DNA of 64,000 nt from an uncultured Pseudomonadales bacterium (GTDB lineage Bacteria > Pseudomonadota > Gammaproteobacteria > Pseudomonadales > Balneatricaceae), in NCBI GenBank assembly GCA_937773555.1, contig CALJVT010000005.1, positions 186,001 through 250,000 on the forward strand, read 5' to 3'. Of this stretch, positions 37,946-47,369 are shown one piece after another. The notes under the pieces were generated by a model. It ran no database searches. It was not told where the DNA came from and worked only from the letters and a program-made list of their open reading frames with translations. The translations under genes were made by a program, and so were the position numbers. Within the stretch, counting starts at the first letter, position 1; each line of letters starts with the position of its first letter.

Positions 37946-38815
37946 TTAATTTTTTAAGTGACGGGTTTTAATGGCGACATGAACACGACGACTCTTAGTG
38001 AGGTCTTCACCCTGATTATTGACTACAGGAGATGTTTCTCCTTTGGCAAACATTGATGTTACCTTAAGCTTTAAACCGTTTAAGTAGCTAGCCACACTGC
38101 GCATACGCTGTTCAGACAAGGTCATGTTATAGGCTTCACCACCACGAGTATCTGCATGGCCAATCACCTGCACTGATATAACACTCTGCGCCAAACCAGT
38201 CGCCATAACTAGTTGTTTTAAGCTACCCGTGGCATGGTCTGACAATATTGCACTGGCGGTATCAAATAATACCGTTGCTTGATAATTATTGAACCTGTAT
38301 TCAACTTGCGGGGTTACCATTGCTTCTACTTTTTGCGTTACTGGCTTTAGCTCTGCCGCTTGAGTGATAGTAGTTTTAGGCTGTTTTATAATAGGCGTTT
38401 GCGCCACCACAGCTTGTTTTATCTCTTTTTTGGTCTCTTTTTTTACCTTGCTTTTAAGGACCGGGGGCACAATTTTTATAAGGATTGGTTTCGGTAATAT
38501 TACGTTTTTAGGCGCTATTATGGGCTCTGGTTCAGTTTCAAACACTATTGCATCGGCTTGCTGACCCACTTTAACTAAGGCTATTTTAGCCTCTTGATTC
38601 ACTTTTTTCTTAGCTACTTTTTCAGAGTTGATCACTTGAGTAAGGGCAGCCAACACCCCGTGTTTGTAGTGAATCGTTCTAATGGGGTTACCCTTTCCAT
38701 CGACCACAACAGACCCATTAGTTGTAGTCCATACTTCACTGTTACTGCTGGCCATAGCTGGCACTGATATAATAATCAGGGTAATTGCTATGGCACATTT
38801 CGATCGGGTGTTCAT
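37946..38815 (-). CDS. OmpA-family protein (PdsO-like)
   Basis: 289 residues from the ATG at 38815. The signal peptide MNTRSKCAIAITLIIISVP...AMA is followed by a Lys/Val/Ile-rich linker (about 60-180) and an OmpA peptidoglycan-binding domain (about 190-285) with GHADTRGGEAYNMTLSEQR. It anchors to peptidoglycan in the periplasm. Position behind a Pds-like sensor/regulator pair recalls PdsO, the OmpA-like protein of the dedicated sortase system. Confidence 0.78.
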   Translation of the reverse strand: MNTRSKCAIAITLIIISVPAMASSNSEVWTTTNGSVVVDGKGNPIRTIHYKHGVLAALTQVINSEKVAKKKVNQEAKIALVKVGQQADAIVFETEPEPIIAPKNVILPKPILIKIVPPVLKSKVKKETKKEIKQAVVAQTPIIKQPKTTITQAAELKPVTQKVEAMVTPQVEYRFNNYQATVLFDTASAILSDHATGSLKQLVMATGLAQSVISVQVIGHADTRGGEAYNMTLSEQRMRSVASYLNGLKLKVTSMFAKGETSPVVNNQGEDLTKSRRVHVAIKTRHLKN

Positions 38816-38841
38816 GTTAAAAGTTCTCTTAGGATAGATGC

Positions 38842-39357
38842 TCAATTGGATGCCCTTTTTATGTTTGAGGATTTTTTTTCAAGGCAGCTTGTGGGTTGGT
38901 TTATGGCTAAAAAGCATCGGCGTAACACTTCCTCTGCAATGACCTCTATGCCTGCTCGCAAAACCGCATCCCTAAAATTAAAACGTTGTATGATTTTGAT
39001 AAGAATTTCAGCAGATAATTGGCTGTTCTGACGACTCAAAACCAGCAGCGATATAATAACGTTGCTTACATAGTAAAAAATGACTCGGGGCGATATACCC
39101 TCATCGCCCACTAAAGCCAAATAACGCGCTGCCATTTGTTCAAATACAAAGGTATAGGACGATTCACCTTGGCACACATCTTTAACAACAATGGATAGCA
39201 TCTCAACAGTGGGAGGTTGTTCTGGCACCATGTAGTTAACCTCTGAGTAAACCACCTTGTGGCTTAACAGATACGCCTTTAGGGCAGTTGTTGCTGAGGT
39301 GACTCGGTCTTCTTGGTAATCAACACAGCGGCTTTCAAATGTATCAATAGCTTGCAC
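38842..39357 (-). CDS. Protein of unknown function in the Pds-like locus
   Basis: 171 residues, GTG start with a strong AGGGGGA site seven bases before it; the start lies inside the preceding gene (14-base overlap). No signal peptide or membrane segment; mostly alpha-helical (FVFEQMAARYLALVGDEG, AEILIKIIQRFNFRDAVLRAGIEVIAEE shown in parts). Basic tail KKSSNIKRASN. Not recognised as a known family. Probably cotranscribed with its neighbours. Confidence 0.7.
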   Translation of the reverse strand: MQAIDTFESRCVDYQEDRVTSATTALKAYLLSHKVVYSEVNYMVPEQPPTVEMLSIVVKDVCQGESSYTFVFEQMAARYLALVGDEGISPRVIFYYVSNVIISLLVLSRQNSQLSAEILIKIIQRFNFRDAVLRAGIEVIAEEVLRRCFLAINQPTSCLEKKSSNIKRASN

Positions 39358-39643
39358 GAGAAATCCCCCTGTTAGCCGCTACATGGTCATACTTATGGCC
39401 AACCGTAAGCACAGTTGCTCCATCTGCATCGATAAGGTAGGTGCTACGCAGAGATTGAAGGTGCTGTTGCACATGACGCATATCTTTCATCAGTCGTTTA
39501 AGGCCTCGCCGCGTTAAACTGGTGTAATGTTTGCCCTCACCAATGTCACAGCTATCTCCGTATAACATCAGTAATTCTACTTGCAGGTGTTCCACAGAAC
39601 TTATTTGTTGCGAAATATTGGGCTGAAGTAAATTAAGGTCCAT
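39344..39643 (-). CDS. Small helical protein of unknown function in the Pds-like locus
   Basis: 99 residues from the ATG at 39643, chosen for the AAGGAG site before it; longer starts lack one. Mid-part LTRRGLKRLMKDMRHVQQHL is basic and amphipathic. Soluble, no known motif. Overlaps the next gene by 14 bases, so the two are probably translated together. Confidence 0.68.
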   Translation of the reverse strand: MDLNLLQPNISQQISSVEHLQVELLMLYGDSCDIGEGKHYTSLTRRGLKRLMKDMRHVQQHLQSLRSTYLIDADGATVLTVGHKYDHVAANRGISRASY

Positions 39644-39782
39644 GGTCTTGCTCCTTGTTGTTAGTATTGGTATGACAACCATTAAACAACTTAACAATGA
39701 GGAACTATGGAAGACTTCCTGAAGATGTAAGGAATAAGTCTGAAGAAATGATGAAGATCAAAGTAGAATTAAGGAACAGCGA

Positions 39783-41882
39783 TTAGATAAGGCTTGCTGG
39801 CAGCCTTATGGAAAAACGAACACCCAAGCCATCGGGCAGGTTAGCTACTTGCGCTGCGCCTTTATGGAACTGAGCAATGGTTTGCACTACATAAAGCCCA
39901 AGCCCAAAGTGTCCAACGCCACCCGCAGAGGCTTGTGTGCGTGAGGTTACCATTGATTGGAATAGCTGATCTGCATCATCTAGGTTAATTGGTTCGCCTT
40001 GATTTTCAACGTCTATAAACCAGTCAAATTTATCTGCAGTTAAGCGAACAATAATAGGGGTATCCTGGCGATGAAAATCCTTGGCATTATCAAGTAACTT
40101 ATCCAATGCCTGCTCTAAACGATAGTCTACCGCCATCACTACCGCCGCCTTTTTAGTGCCCACGTATTCAATCACCACATCCTGCCCTGCCATCTGGTGT
40201 TGATGCTGACAATACAAGGTAAGAAAGTGATTAACGTCTAGGGGTTCTAGTTCGTCATTGGTTAATGCTTGCTCAAGATTGGCAGCGGAAGACAGCTTAG
40301 ACAAGATGGACTCTATTTTGTGTAGGCCACGTTTAGCAATATCAATGTAGCCTTCAATTTCTTCATCAAGGGGGTAATCAGATATATTCTCAAGCGACGT
40401 AGAGATGGCATTCAACGGGTTTTTAATCTCATGGCTTAAAGTGCGTGGCATGGTGGACATAAAAGATTGTTGTTCGTGAAGTTTAGAGACCACGTCAGAA
40501 AAACTGCGGGCTAAATCACCTATAGAATCATCTCGGTCTACCTGGCCCACAATTCTACTTACCACTAAGCGCCCTTCATCATTGACCATATTGGCTGTTT
40601 CTATGCGCAATTTACGCACACGATAAGCCAAGCGCCAAAACAAAAAGAAAATAATAGAGAAAATAAGCAGAATGCCAGCGACACTAAACAGCACAATATT
40701 CTGCAAAGATTTAAGTTGTAATTTTAATATTTGATCAGTGGATTGCTTAACCAACACGATACCTATTACCGAGCCGTCATCTGATAACACCGGCGCCGCT
40801 GTGGCTAAAAACCCACCGCCTCCCAAGGAAGACCATCGAGCCTGGGCTAATTCACCACGCTGAGCAAAAAGTAACAGCTCTTCTTGGGTTTCCAATTCGT
40901 CACCATTATTGCCCATGCTCAGTTGCAACAGCACTATCATTGCTTCATCTAACAGGCCAACAATGTCATCCCACACTGTGGTTTGAAGCAATTGTGCATA
41001 CTGGCGGGGTTTATTCTGTGTCTGGGCTCGCAACTGAAAATTTACATCGTATAAGGCTATATAACTAACCGATTTAGCTAACTGTTCAAGTAACCGATTA
41101 GCAGCCGATGAGCTGGTATTTAGGCTGTGAAACCCTTTCGAGGAACCCATAGAAGAAATACCACTTTTAGTAGTACCATTGTACACAGAGAAACGCAGCT
41201 CCTGCTTCTGGCTTAGGCTAGCTTTGGCTATTTCAATCTCAACCGCATAGCCTTCAAGTGTAGGCATCATCACCGCACTTATGGGCGCTGCTTGGAAGCG
41301 ATCCATCGTGTCACGGCGCCAATTGGCACCTACCCTAAAAATAGCCACAAACCCACCTTGTTGCGGCACTAATACAACACGTTCAATATCGCCACGCTGA
41401 TTAACCCATTCCAACCTAACGTGGTCTCTGGAGTCAAAGTCATTCATCACGCCTGTGTCAAAATCAGGGTCTATATCTCTTACGTCAATAAGCCCATAAA
41501 GGCTGCCGTTACGCTCACCTATTGCCACAGAAAAACCAAACCCATTATAAAATTTTCGCTGCGGAAAAGATGCCTTTCGATAACTTTGATCTTGCCAATC
41601 CTGCTGAGAACCGTCAACGGTTATTGGGGTGGCTAGGTAGGTTTTAGGTAGCGGTGCGCCTGCGGCTAGAGACAAGCTAAGGCTTTTCTTTTTATTGTAA
41701 AAAGTATTTGCAACAGATCGGCCAAACTGTTCTTGAGAGATCAATTGCCCTGAGTCTAAAAACTGCTTCGCTTCACTGATAAACTGATAGCCAAGCCAAG
41801 GCACGGCACCCATTACCACCAATAAGCTAACCACTTGTATGGAGAATTTAAAACTACGTTTACGCCTGCGTAATTCAGCCAC
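39783..41882 (-). CDS. Sensor histidine kinase, PdsS-like (dedicated sortase system type)
   Basis: 699 residues, GTG start with GGAAGG upstream. One N-terminal membrane segment, a periplasmic CBM9/DOMON-like domain (about 85-250, ITVDGSQQDWQD...), a second membrane segment (about 400-420), HAMP, the phospho-acceptor box LSHEIKNPLNAIS, N-box LDNAKDFH and C-terminal GLGLYVVQTIAQFHKG. The ATPase G1 box reads ENQGEPI with LFQSMVTSR after it instead of DxGxG; this variant and the periplasmic domain are what I recall of the PdsS family (TIGR03785). It follows the regulator gene by three bases. Confidence 0.78.
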   Translation of the reverse strand: MAELRRRKRSFKFSIQVVSLLVVMGAVPWLGYQFISEAKQFLDSGQLISQEQFGRSVANTFYNKKKSLSLSLAAGAPLPKTYLATPITVDGSQQDWQDQSYRKASFPQRKFYNGFGFSVAIGERNGSLYGLIDVRDIDPDFDTGVMNDFDSRDHVRLEWVNQRGDIERVVLVPQQGGFVAIFRVGANWRRDTMDRFQAAPISAVMMPTLEGYAVEIEIAKASLSQKQELRFSVYNGTTKSGISSMGSSKGFHSLNTSSSAANRLLEQLAKSVSYIALYDVNFQLRAQTQNKPRQYAQLLQTTVWDDIVGLLDEAMIVLLQLSMGNNGDELETQEELLLFAQRGELAQARWSSLGGGGFLATAAPVLSDDGSVIGIVLVKQSTDQILKLQLKSLQNIVLFSVAGILLIFSIIFFLFWRLAYRVRKLRIETANMVNDEGRLVVSRIVGQVDRDDSIGDLARSFSDVVSKLHEQQSFMSTMPRTLSHEIKNPLNAISTSLENISDYPLDEEIEGYIDIAKRGLHKIESILSKLSSAANLEQALTNDELEPLDVNHFLTLYCQHQHQMAGQDVVIEYVGTKKAAVVMAVDYRLEQALDKLLDNAKDFHRQDTPIIVRLTADKFDWFIDVENQGEPINLDDADQLFQSMVTSRTQASAGGVGHFGLGLYVVQTIAQFHKGAAQVANLPDGLGVRFSIRLPASLI

Positions 41883-41885
41883 TAA

Positions 41886-42605
41886 TTACACCTTCCACCG
41901 GTATCCAAGGCCATACTCAGAACCAATACCATTAAAATGAGGTGCTGACACTTTAATCTTTCTTTTTAGGTTTTTAATATGAGCGCTAATGGTATTCTTC
42001 TCAATCACAGTTGAGTGAGTGACTTTAGCAAACTGATCGTAGGTAATCACATTACCCGGGTGCAATACTAAAGCATGCAACATGTTGAACTCTGTCACCG
42101 TAAGGTTCAGCACGGGTACACCCGCCCATGCTACATGTCGAGACAGCGTATTTAGTACTAAATCACCCCGAACCAATTCCGTATGAGCATTATTAGATGG
42201 CCTTGATTGGTTATGCGCCAGCATCATTAACGTTGCTACCTTGGCAGCTAAAAACTCCATACTAATGGGCTTCGACTGGTAGTCCCATGCCCCTATTTTT
42301 AGGCCCCATACTTTATCAAACTCACCATCACGATCTGTTAAAAACAATACAGGTAGCCCTTCATGGAAGCGCACAGCCTCACTATAAAGTTCAAAGCCAC
42401 CATCATAATCACTACCTAAAATAATGTCTAAAATAAGTAGGTCTGGCCTATGGCGGCTTAAGTGATCCAGTGCTTCAGCCTTGGTAGCAAAAGCATGTAC
42501 CGTGTATAAACGGCGGGTAAGCAAATTTTCATAGTTAGACCGTTGATCATCATCATCTTCAACAATGACTATACTGCCATTTTTAAGCGTTCCATTTTTG
42601 CTCAT
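41886..42605 (-). CDS. Response regulator, OmpR-type, PdsR-like
   Basis: 239 residues from the ATG at 42605 (GGAG just upstream). Receiver domain with acidic IVEDDDDQ, phospho-Asp in LLILDIILGSD and Lys in YQSKPIS; DGGFELYSE...LPVLFLTDRDGEFD resembles PdsR proteins. C-terminal winged helix LNLTVTEFNMLHALVLHPG...SAHIKNLKRKI. Partner of the kinase encoded next. Target genes unknown; likely the exported and OmpA-like genes of the same cluster. Confidence 0.82.
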   Translation of the reverse strand: MSKNGTLKNGSIVIVEDDDDQRSNYENLLTRRLYTVHAFATKAEALDHLSRHRPDLLILDIILGSDYDGGFELYSEAVRFHEGLPVLFLTDRDGEFDKVWGLKIGAWDYQSKPISMEFLAAKVATLMMLAHNQSRPSNNAHTELVRGDLVLNTLSRHVAWAGVPVLNLTVTEFNMLHALVLHPGNVITYDQFAKVTHSTVIEKNTISAHIKNLKRKIKVSAPHFNGIGSEYGLGYRWKV

Positions 42606-42620
42606 ACCCACTCCGTGTCA

Positions 42621-43109
42621 CTAATCTATGGCGCCAATCCAGCGCAATGCAGCATTTGATCCTGTCGCAGAAAAAGAAGCCTCTATAGTTTGGCCCTCAC
42701 TGTAAATGAGTAGATTTATTAACGACTCTGCTTGAGAGATGGCCACTAACATAGGGGCTGTAATTGCGCCATAAAACACTGCACTAGGCCCTTGTTCAGC
42801 CACAAACACTTGGCCACCAATAGTCATTTCTACCCGGTCAATTTGGCTTGGAATAATGTAATAAATAGAGCCATCTTGGCGCCGGTTAATTTGAAATTCA
42901 GTTGAACCAAACCAGCCCACATCCATCACTGTTGTAGCATCAGAATACTTATGCTTTAACTCCCCACGCTGAAACACATGGCGTACCGCCCAATCGCCAT
43001 AACAATCATAAATAATATGGTCAGAGTGCATGGGCTTGTCGCATTGGCTAGGCCGGCCGGCATAACTGGTAACCGAAACCAACAGCAAAAGCACCAATAG
43101 CAAACGCAT
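42621..43109 (-). CDS. Exported protein of unknown function in the Pds-like locus
   Basis: 162 residues from the ATG at 43109, chosen because it gives a clean signal peptide (MRLLLVLLLLVSVTSYAG); an ATG at 43139 would add ten residues. The mature part has two cysteines (SQCDKPM, YDCYGDW), possibly a disulfide, and looks beta-rich. No known family. Lies 15 bases before the regulator gene and so is likely first in that operon. Confidence 0.68.
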   Translation of the reverse strand: MRLLLVLLLLVSVTSYAGRPSQCDKPMHSDHIIYDCYGDWAVRHVFQRGELKHKYSDATTVMDVGWFGSTEFQINRRQDGSIYYIIPSQIDRVEMTIGGQVFVAEQGPSAVFYGAITAPMLVAISQAESLINLLIYSEGQTIEASFSATGSNAALRWIGAID

Positions 43110-43365
43110 AGCAAGGTAATTAGGGTAGAGGCAGATCATAAAGGTGTGAGATATCTCTTGTGGCGCATGAGTTCAAAGCCAACTTAACAGTTCAAATGGT
43201 GCTCGCCAAGCGTATTTAGCCAATCACATCATAATTCACTGAATCTTCATGGTTAGAGCGATAGGGTTAAACCTAAGCTCTTAAAGCCATAACAAAGCTT
43301 AAAAACCCATTAAGGCAAAAATAAACTTAGATAAAGTAACGTTTGTTAAATTTTAAGCAAAAAAA

Positions 43366-43396
43366 AGACGCCCTGCAAAGTAGGCCGTCTTTTTTT
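43366..43396. terminator. Terminator after tRNA-Val (minus), bidirectional
   Basis: AGACGCCCT and AGGCCGTCT pair with one mismatch; A tract on one side and T tract on the other make it work for the tRNA on minus and possibly in the other direction. Confidence 0.75.
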
Positions 43397-43404
43397 AACA
43401 ATAG

Positions 43405-43480
43405 TGGTGGGTGATGACGGGTTCGAACCGCCGACCCTCTGCGTGTAAAGCAGATGCTCTCCCAACTGAGCTAATCACCC
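43405..43480 (-). tRNA. tRNA-Val (anticodon UAC)
   Basis: 76 bases including an encoded CCA. Acceptor GGGTGAT, D arm AGCTCAGTTGGGAGAGC, anticodon loop TTTACAC with TAC, T arm GGCGGTTCGAACCCGTC. Identical in sequence to the copy at 54252-54327. Confidence 0.96.
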
Positions 43481-43678
43481 ACAAAACCAATAAACTTCGG
43501 TGTGTTACCGCTATTAAATCAGTGCGCACATTATAAGGTAATGGTATCTTAGGTCAATGATTAAATTGAGTTAATTTTTCGAAACTGGCAATGGCAGATA
43601 ATTCTCTCATGGCAGGCTATAATGCTCAGCTGTTTTAATACATTGGCAAATTTTGCCTCCACTACATAGGAATCTTTC

Positions 43679-44875
43679 ATGGTTATCAAACCTCGCGTTC
43701 GTGGCTTTATGTGCATTACGTCCCACCCTGCTGGCTGCGAAGCCAATGTACAAAGCCAGATCGACTATGTCACCCAACGGGGCGTTTTAGATAGCGGTCC
43801 AAAAAAGGTACTTGTGATTGGGGCCTCTACTGGTTATGGGCTTGCATCACGTATTACTGCGGCTTTTGCTAGCAATGCAGATACCCTAGGTTTGTTCTTT
43901 GAAAAAGAAGGCACAGAGAAGAAACCAGCCACTGCCGGCTGGTACAACTCTGCAGCTTTTCATAAAGCTGCAGACGCCAAAGGCTTATATGCAAAAAGTA
44001 TTAATGGCGATGCTTTTTCTGATGCCCTCAAGCAAACGACCATAGACACCATAAAAGCAGACTTAGGCCAAGTTGACCTGGTGGTTTATAGTCTTGCGTC
44101 TCCTCGCCGCCAGCACCCTAAAACCGGTGCAGTGCATATGTCTACGTTAAAGCCCATTGGTAAAGACGTGATTCAGCAAGGTGTAGATACAGATAAGGGC
44201 ATTATTAAAGAGTTTGTCATTGGTGCAGCTAACCAAGAAGAAATTGATAACACTGTTGCGGTAATGGGCGGCGAAGATTGGCAAATGTGGATTAGCGCAT
44301 TAAGCGACGCTGGCGTTCTGGCTGTTGGGTGTAAGACAACCGCTTTCACCTACGTAGGCGAAAAAATAACCCGCGACATCTACTGGGATGGCACGATTGG
44401 CCAAGCTAAAAAAGACTTAGACCTTAAGGTGGTTGGCATTCGTAAGCAGATGAATGCCATTGATGGTGATGCTCGTGTTTCTGTGCTTAAAGCAGTGGTA
44501 ACTCAGGCGAGTGCAGCCATACCAGTAATGCCACTTTATCTGGGGTTATTGTTTAAGGTAATGAAGGCTGAAGGCACTCATGAAGGCTGTATTGAACAAA
44601 TTGACCTACTCTTTCGTGAAAGCTTGTATGGCACTCAACCCCAGCAAGATAAAGAAGGCCGTTTAAGGGCTGATTACAAAGAATTAGAACCCCATGTGCA
44701 AGCCAAAGTGGAAGCTCTTTGGGCTAAAATTACTGATGAAAACTTATTTGAGGTCAGTGATATGGCAGGCTATAAAGAGGAGTTTTTACGCCTTTTTGGC
44801 TTTGGCGTTGATGGCGTAAATTACGAAGCAGACGTTAACCCTGAAGTCACAATTACTAACCTTATTAGCGCTTAG
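43679..44875 (+). CDS. fabV: Enoyl-ACP reductase FabV (trans-2-enoyl-CoA reductase family)
   Basis: 398 residues. N-terminus [19 protein letters not shown] and the cofactor loop [15 protein letters not shown] are diagnostic. The catalytic Y-x8-K is intact in [10 protein letters not shown]. The enzyme does the last reduction step of fatty-acid elongation and is naturally insensitive to triclosan. AGGA precedes the ATG. No fabI is seen in the window. Monocistronic. Confidence 0.94.
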   Translation: MVIKPRVRGFMCITSHPAGCEANVQSQIDYVTQRGVLDSGPKKVLVIGASTGYGLASRITAAFASNADTLGLFFEKEGTEKKPATAGWYNSAAFHKAADAKGLYAKSINGDAFSDALKQTTIDTIKADLGQVDLVVYSLASPRRQHPKTGAVHMSTLKPIGKDVIQQGVDTDKGIIKEFVIGAANQEEIDNTVAVMGGEDWQMWISALSDAGVLAVGCKTTAFTYVGEKITRDIYWDGTIGQAKKDLDLKVVGIRKQMNAIDGDARVSVLKAVVTQASAAIPVMPLYLGLLFKVMKAEGTHEGCIEQIDLLFRESLYGTQPQQDKEGRLRADYKELEPHVQAKVEALWAKITDENLFEVSDMAGYKEEFLRLFGFGVDGVNYEADVNPEVTITNLISA

Positions 44876-44910
44876 TTTAAGGTCAATTAAGATATAAAAA
44901 AGCGCTAATC

Positions 44911-47268
44911 ATGATACAACAAAAGCCTTCATTTATCGCTAGAAACCTTAGGGTATGTGCCTACCTTGGGCTACTCCTGTGCGTGGCTTTTGTTAATTTA
45001 TATTCTTATTATACAAGCTTACTAACTAATCCTGTAGAGCATACATGGGTGATTATCTGTTTTACAGCTGCGCTTTTTATTTCACCCATAAAGCAATGGC
45101 CAAGCGTTGTTTCTACGCTTATTCTAAGTCACATATATTGGCAGCTAGTACTCTACAAGGCTGAAGCAGACTGGTTCATGGTACTTTTGGAATTAGTTGC
45201 CAGTGCATATATCGCTTTTTGCGCTAAGCATTTTAGTAATGGCTGGCAGTTGTCAGATTTCACTAGTGATATTATAAGCTACTTGCCAATAATTGTACCT
45301 GGTTACTTTATCTACGGCGTATTTTTAGCATTTAGACAATGGTTAATACATCAAAAGGACTCAACAAATTTCATTGTCACTGCAGACCTTCTTCTTCATC
45401 ACTTACACCTACTAGAATTTACTGTGGGCGTAAATCTCACATTTCTAATGTTCCAATGGTCTCGCAACCAATTTAATGTAACATTTAACCCCTTTCCATA
45501 CGCCATTATTATATTTACACACCTAGCCTGCTTTTACGTTTGGCCAAGTAATTTGGCACCCCTTTTGTTAATTATGACTGCTTCAGTTTATTATATGGGC
45601 CTACGCGGCATCACTTTCCCCAGTTTAATTGTGTCACTGTCCCTGCCCTTCATTGCTTACAGAAGTGGTACGCTGCTAGATTATGTTAACGAACTAAATT
45701 ATGCGTTTCTGATATTTTTTTCTGGTTTACTGGGCATCATAATTTTTAATGTTGCTGAGGCAGCTAAGAAAGGTGAATCTTATCGAGTTAGGTTTTCAAA
45801 AAGCAACCTTACTGGCTTTTCTATAGCACCATTAGAAGTTGACACATTGCGATCTAAGCTCAAAGAAAAAAACCAAGAAATTAGCCAAGCATATGCTCAG
45901 CTAGAGAAAACTTATGATGATTTAGAACAAAAAAATAGTCGCTTAAAAACGCTCACCACATCGCTGTCAAGGGTCAGTCAATCCTACAAAAATTTGGCAG
46001 AAATAGACCAACTTACTCAGCTAAAATCACGCCATTATTTTTACAATTTTTTAGCCGATGGCAGTCGTAAACTGCCATATTTGCTAATATTAATTGATTT
46101 AGATAACTTTAAAAGAATTAATGACCATCATGGCCACAATGTTGGAGACGAAATACTTAGACAGTGTGCTAGCGTTTTTAATAACATGGTGCCCAAAGGT
46201 AGTTTCACTGCCCGCATTGGTGGAGAAGAATTTTGTATTGTCCTAGCAAATAAGGACATTTTTGAAGCGCAAATATTTGCAAGCCAGATAAGGCATCACA
46301 TAAGCAACACCAAGGCTAATGAATCGGCTTCATACATCTACTGTACTGCAAGCATAGGGATAGCCGAACTGGCCATAGACTCTGCACTTAAGGAGGCAAT
46401 GGGGCTCGCTGATAAAGCCCTTTATCAATCAAAATCTGAAGGCAAAAATAGAACCACCCTGGCCAATGCATCATTTATTCGACAACTCAAGAACGACCAA
46501 ACTAAACCTAACTTAAACGCTGTGATCGAGGGCCTAAAAGCGGGTGAGTTTGAGCTTTATATTCAACCTATTTGCAACAACAGCACCCAAAAGGCAGTGG
46601 GTTTTGAAAGTTTAATGCGTTGGCACCGGGCAGATGGTTCCATACTTTCCCCCAACGATTTTTTAGACCTTGCCCTATCACCTGAAGCTTACCCACTTTT
46701 TAAAGCGATTTCCCTGGCTCAATTGGTAACCATACTTAAACAATTAATCAACCGTGATGAAGACTATTACTTATCCTTTAACACAGACAATACATTTATC
46801 AATTCCACAGAGTTTGTTACAGACTTAATTAACCAATTTAAGCTTGCCCAAATAAATTTAAATTGTTTGGTGCTTGAATTGCCAGAAAAAACAGCCCTAG
46901 TCAACATGGAACGGGCATTAAACAATATTGACTTATTACAAAAAAATGGCGTTGTTATTGCCTTAGATGATTTTGGTATGGAACATTCAAATATGGACCG
47001 TATACGCGACATTCCTGCAGACATCATAAAAATAGATCGCAGTTTTATTACAAATATGGAAGGTAACCGCCGTAGTCTAGCCATCATAAAGGCGTTGGTT
47101 AGTATGGCTAAAGAACTTAACTTTGAGATTATTGCCGAAGGCATTGAAACCCAAGCCCAGGCAATAATACTCACCCAAGCGGGCATTATGAGAGCGCAAG
47201 GTTACTTCTATGGCCGCCCAAAACCAGCAGCCTATTGGCTAGAGCAGATCGACAGTGGACACATTTAA
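44911..47268 (+). CDS. Membrane GGDEF-EAL protein, copy 1
   Basis: 785 residues. About eight membrane segments (15-285), a coiled coil (about 310-350), GGDEF domain with RIGGEEFCIVL (active-type GGEEF), and EAL domain (about 535-780). In the EAL part, the glutamate motif reads ESL, but DDFG, KIDRSF, AEGIET and QGYFYG are present, so both cyclase and phosphodiesterase residues are largely intact. The RxxD inhibitory site before GGEEF is absent. It is a paralogue of the next gene, 102 bases downstream. Controls or reads cyclic-di-GMP at the membrane. Confidence 0.86.
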   Translation: MIQQKPSFIARNLRVCAYLGLLLCVAFVNLYSYYTSLLTNPVEHTWVIICFTAALFISPIKQWPSVVSTLILSHIYWQLVLYKAEADWFMVLLELVASAYIAFCAKHFSNGWQLSDFTSDIISYLPIIVPGYFIYGVFLAFRQWLIHQKDSTNFIVTADLLLHHLHLLEFTVGVNLTFLMFQWSRNQFNVTFNPFPYAIIIFTHLACFYVWPSNLAPLLLIMTASVYYMGLRGITFPSLIVSLSLPFIAYRSGTLLDYVNELNYAFLIFFSGLLGIIIFNVAEAAKKGESYRVRFSKSNLTGFSIAPLEVDTLRSKLKEKNQEISQAYAQLEKTYDDLEQKNSRLKTLTTSLSRVSQSYKNLAEIDQLTQLKSRHYFYNFLADGSRKLPYLLILIDLDNFKRINDHHGHNVGDEILRQCASVFNNMVPKGSFTARIGGEEFCIVLANKDIFEAQIFASQIRHHISNTKANESASYIYCTASIGIAELAIDSALKEAMGLADKALYQSKSEGKNRTTLANASFIRQLKNDQTKPNLNAVIEGLKAGEFELYIQPICNNSTQKAVGFESLMRWHRADGSILSPNDFLDLALSPEAYPLFKAISLAQLVTILKQLINRDEDYYLSFNTDNTFINSTEFVTDLINQFKLAQINLNCLVLELPEKTALVNMERALNNIDLLQKNGVVIALDDFGMEHSNMDRIRDIPADIIKIDRSFITNMEGNRRSLAIIKALVSMAKELNFEIIAEGIETQAQAIILTQAGIMRAQGYFYGRPKPAAYWLEQIDSGHI
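46956..47018 (+). repeat. 63-bp tract identical to 49391-49453
   Basis: Encodes the DDFG catalytic loop of the EAL domain in copy 1. Exact match to the second paralogue, including all third codon positions, whereas surrounding DNA differs at many sites. Confidence 0.9.
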
Positions 47269-47369
47269 TTACACTGGCAAGTGCACATTTTATTTTATAG
47301 GCTATCGTTATGGGTATAACAAGACACTTTATCACTCCTCCTTTAAAGGTATAAAAGGCCACTATTACA

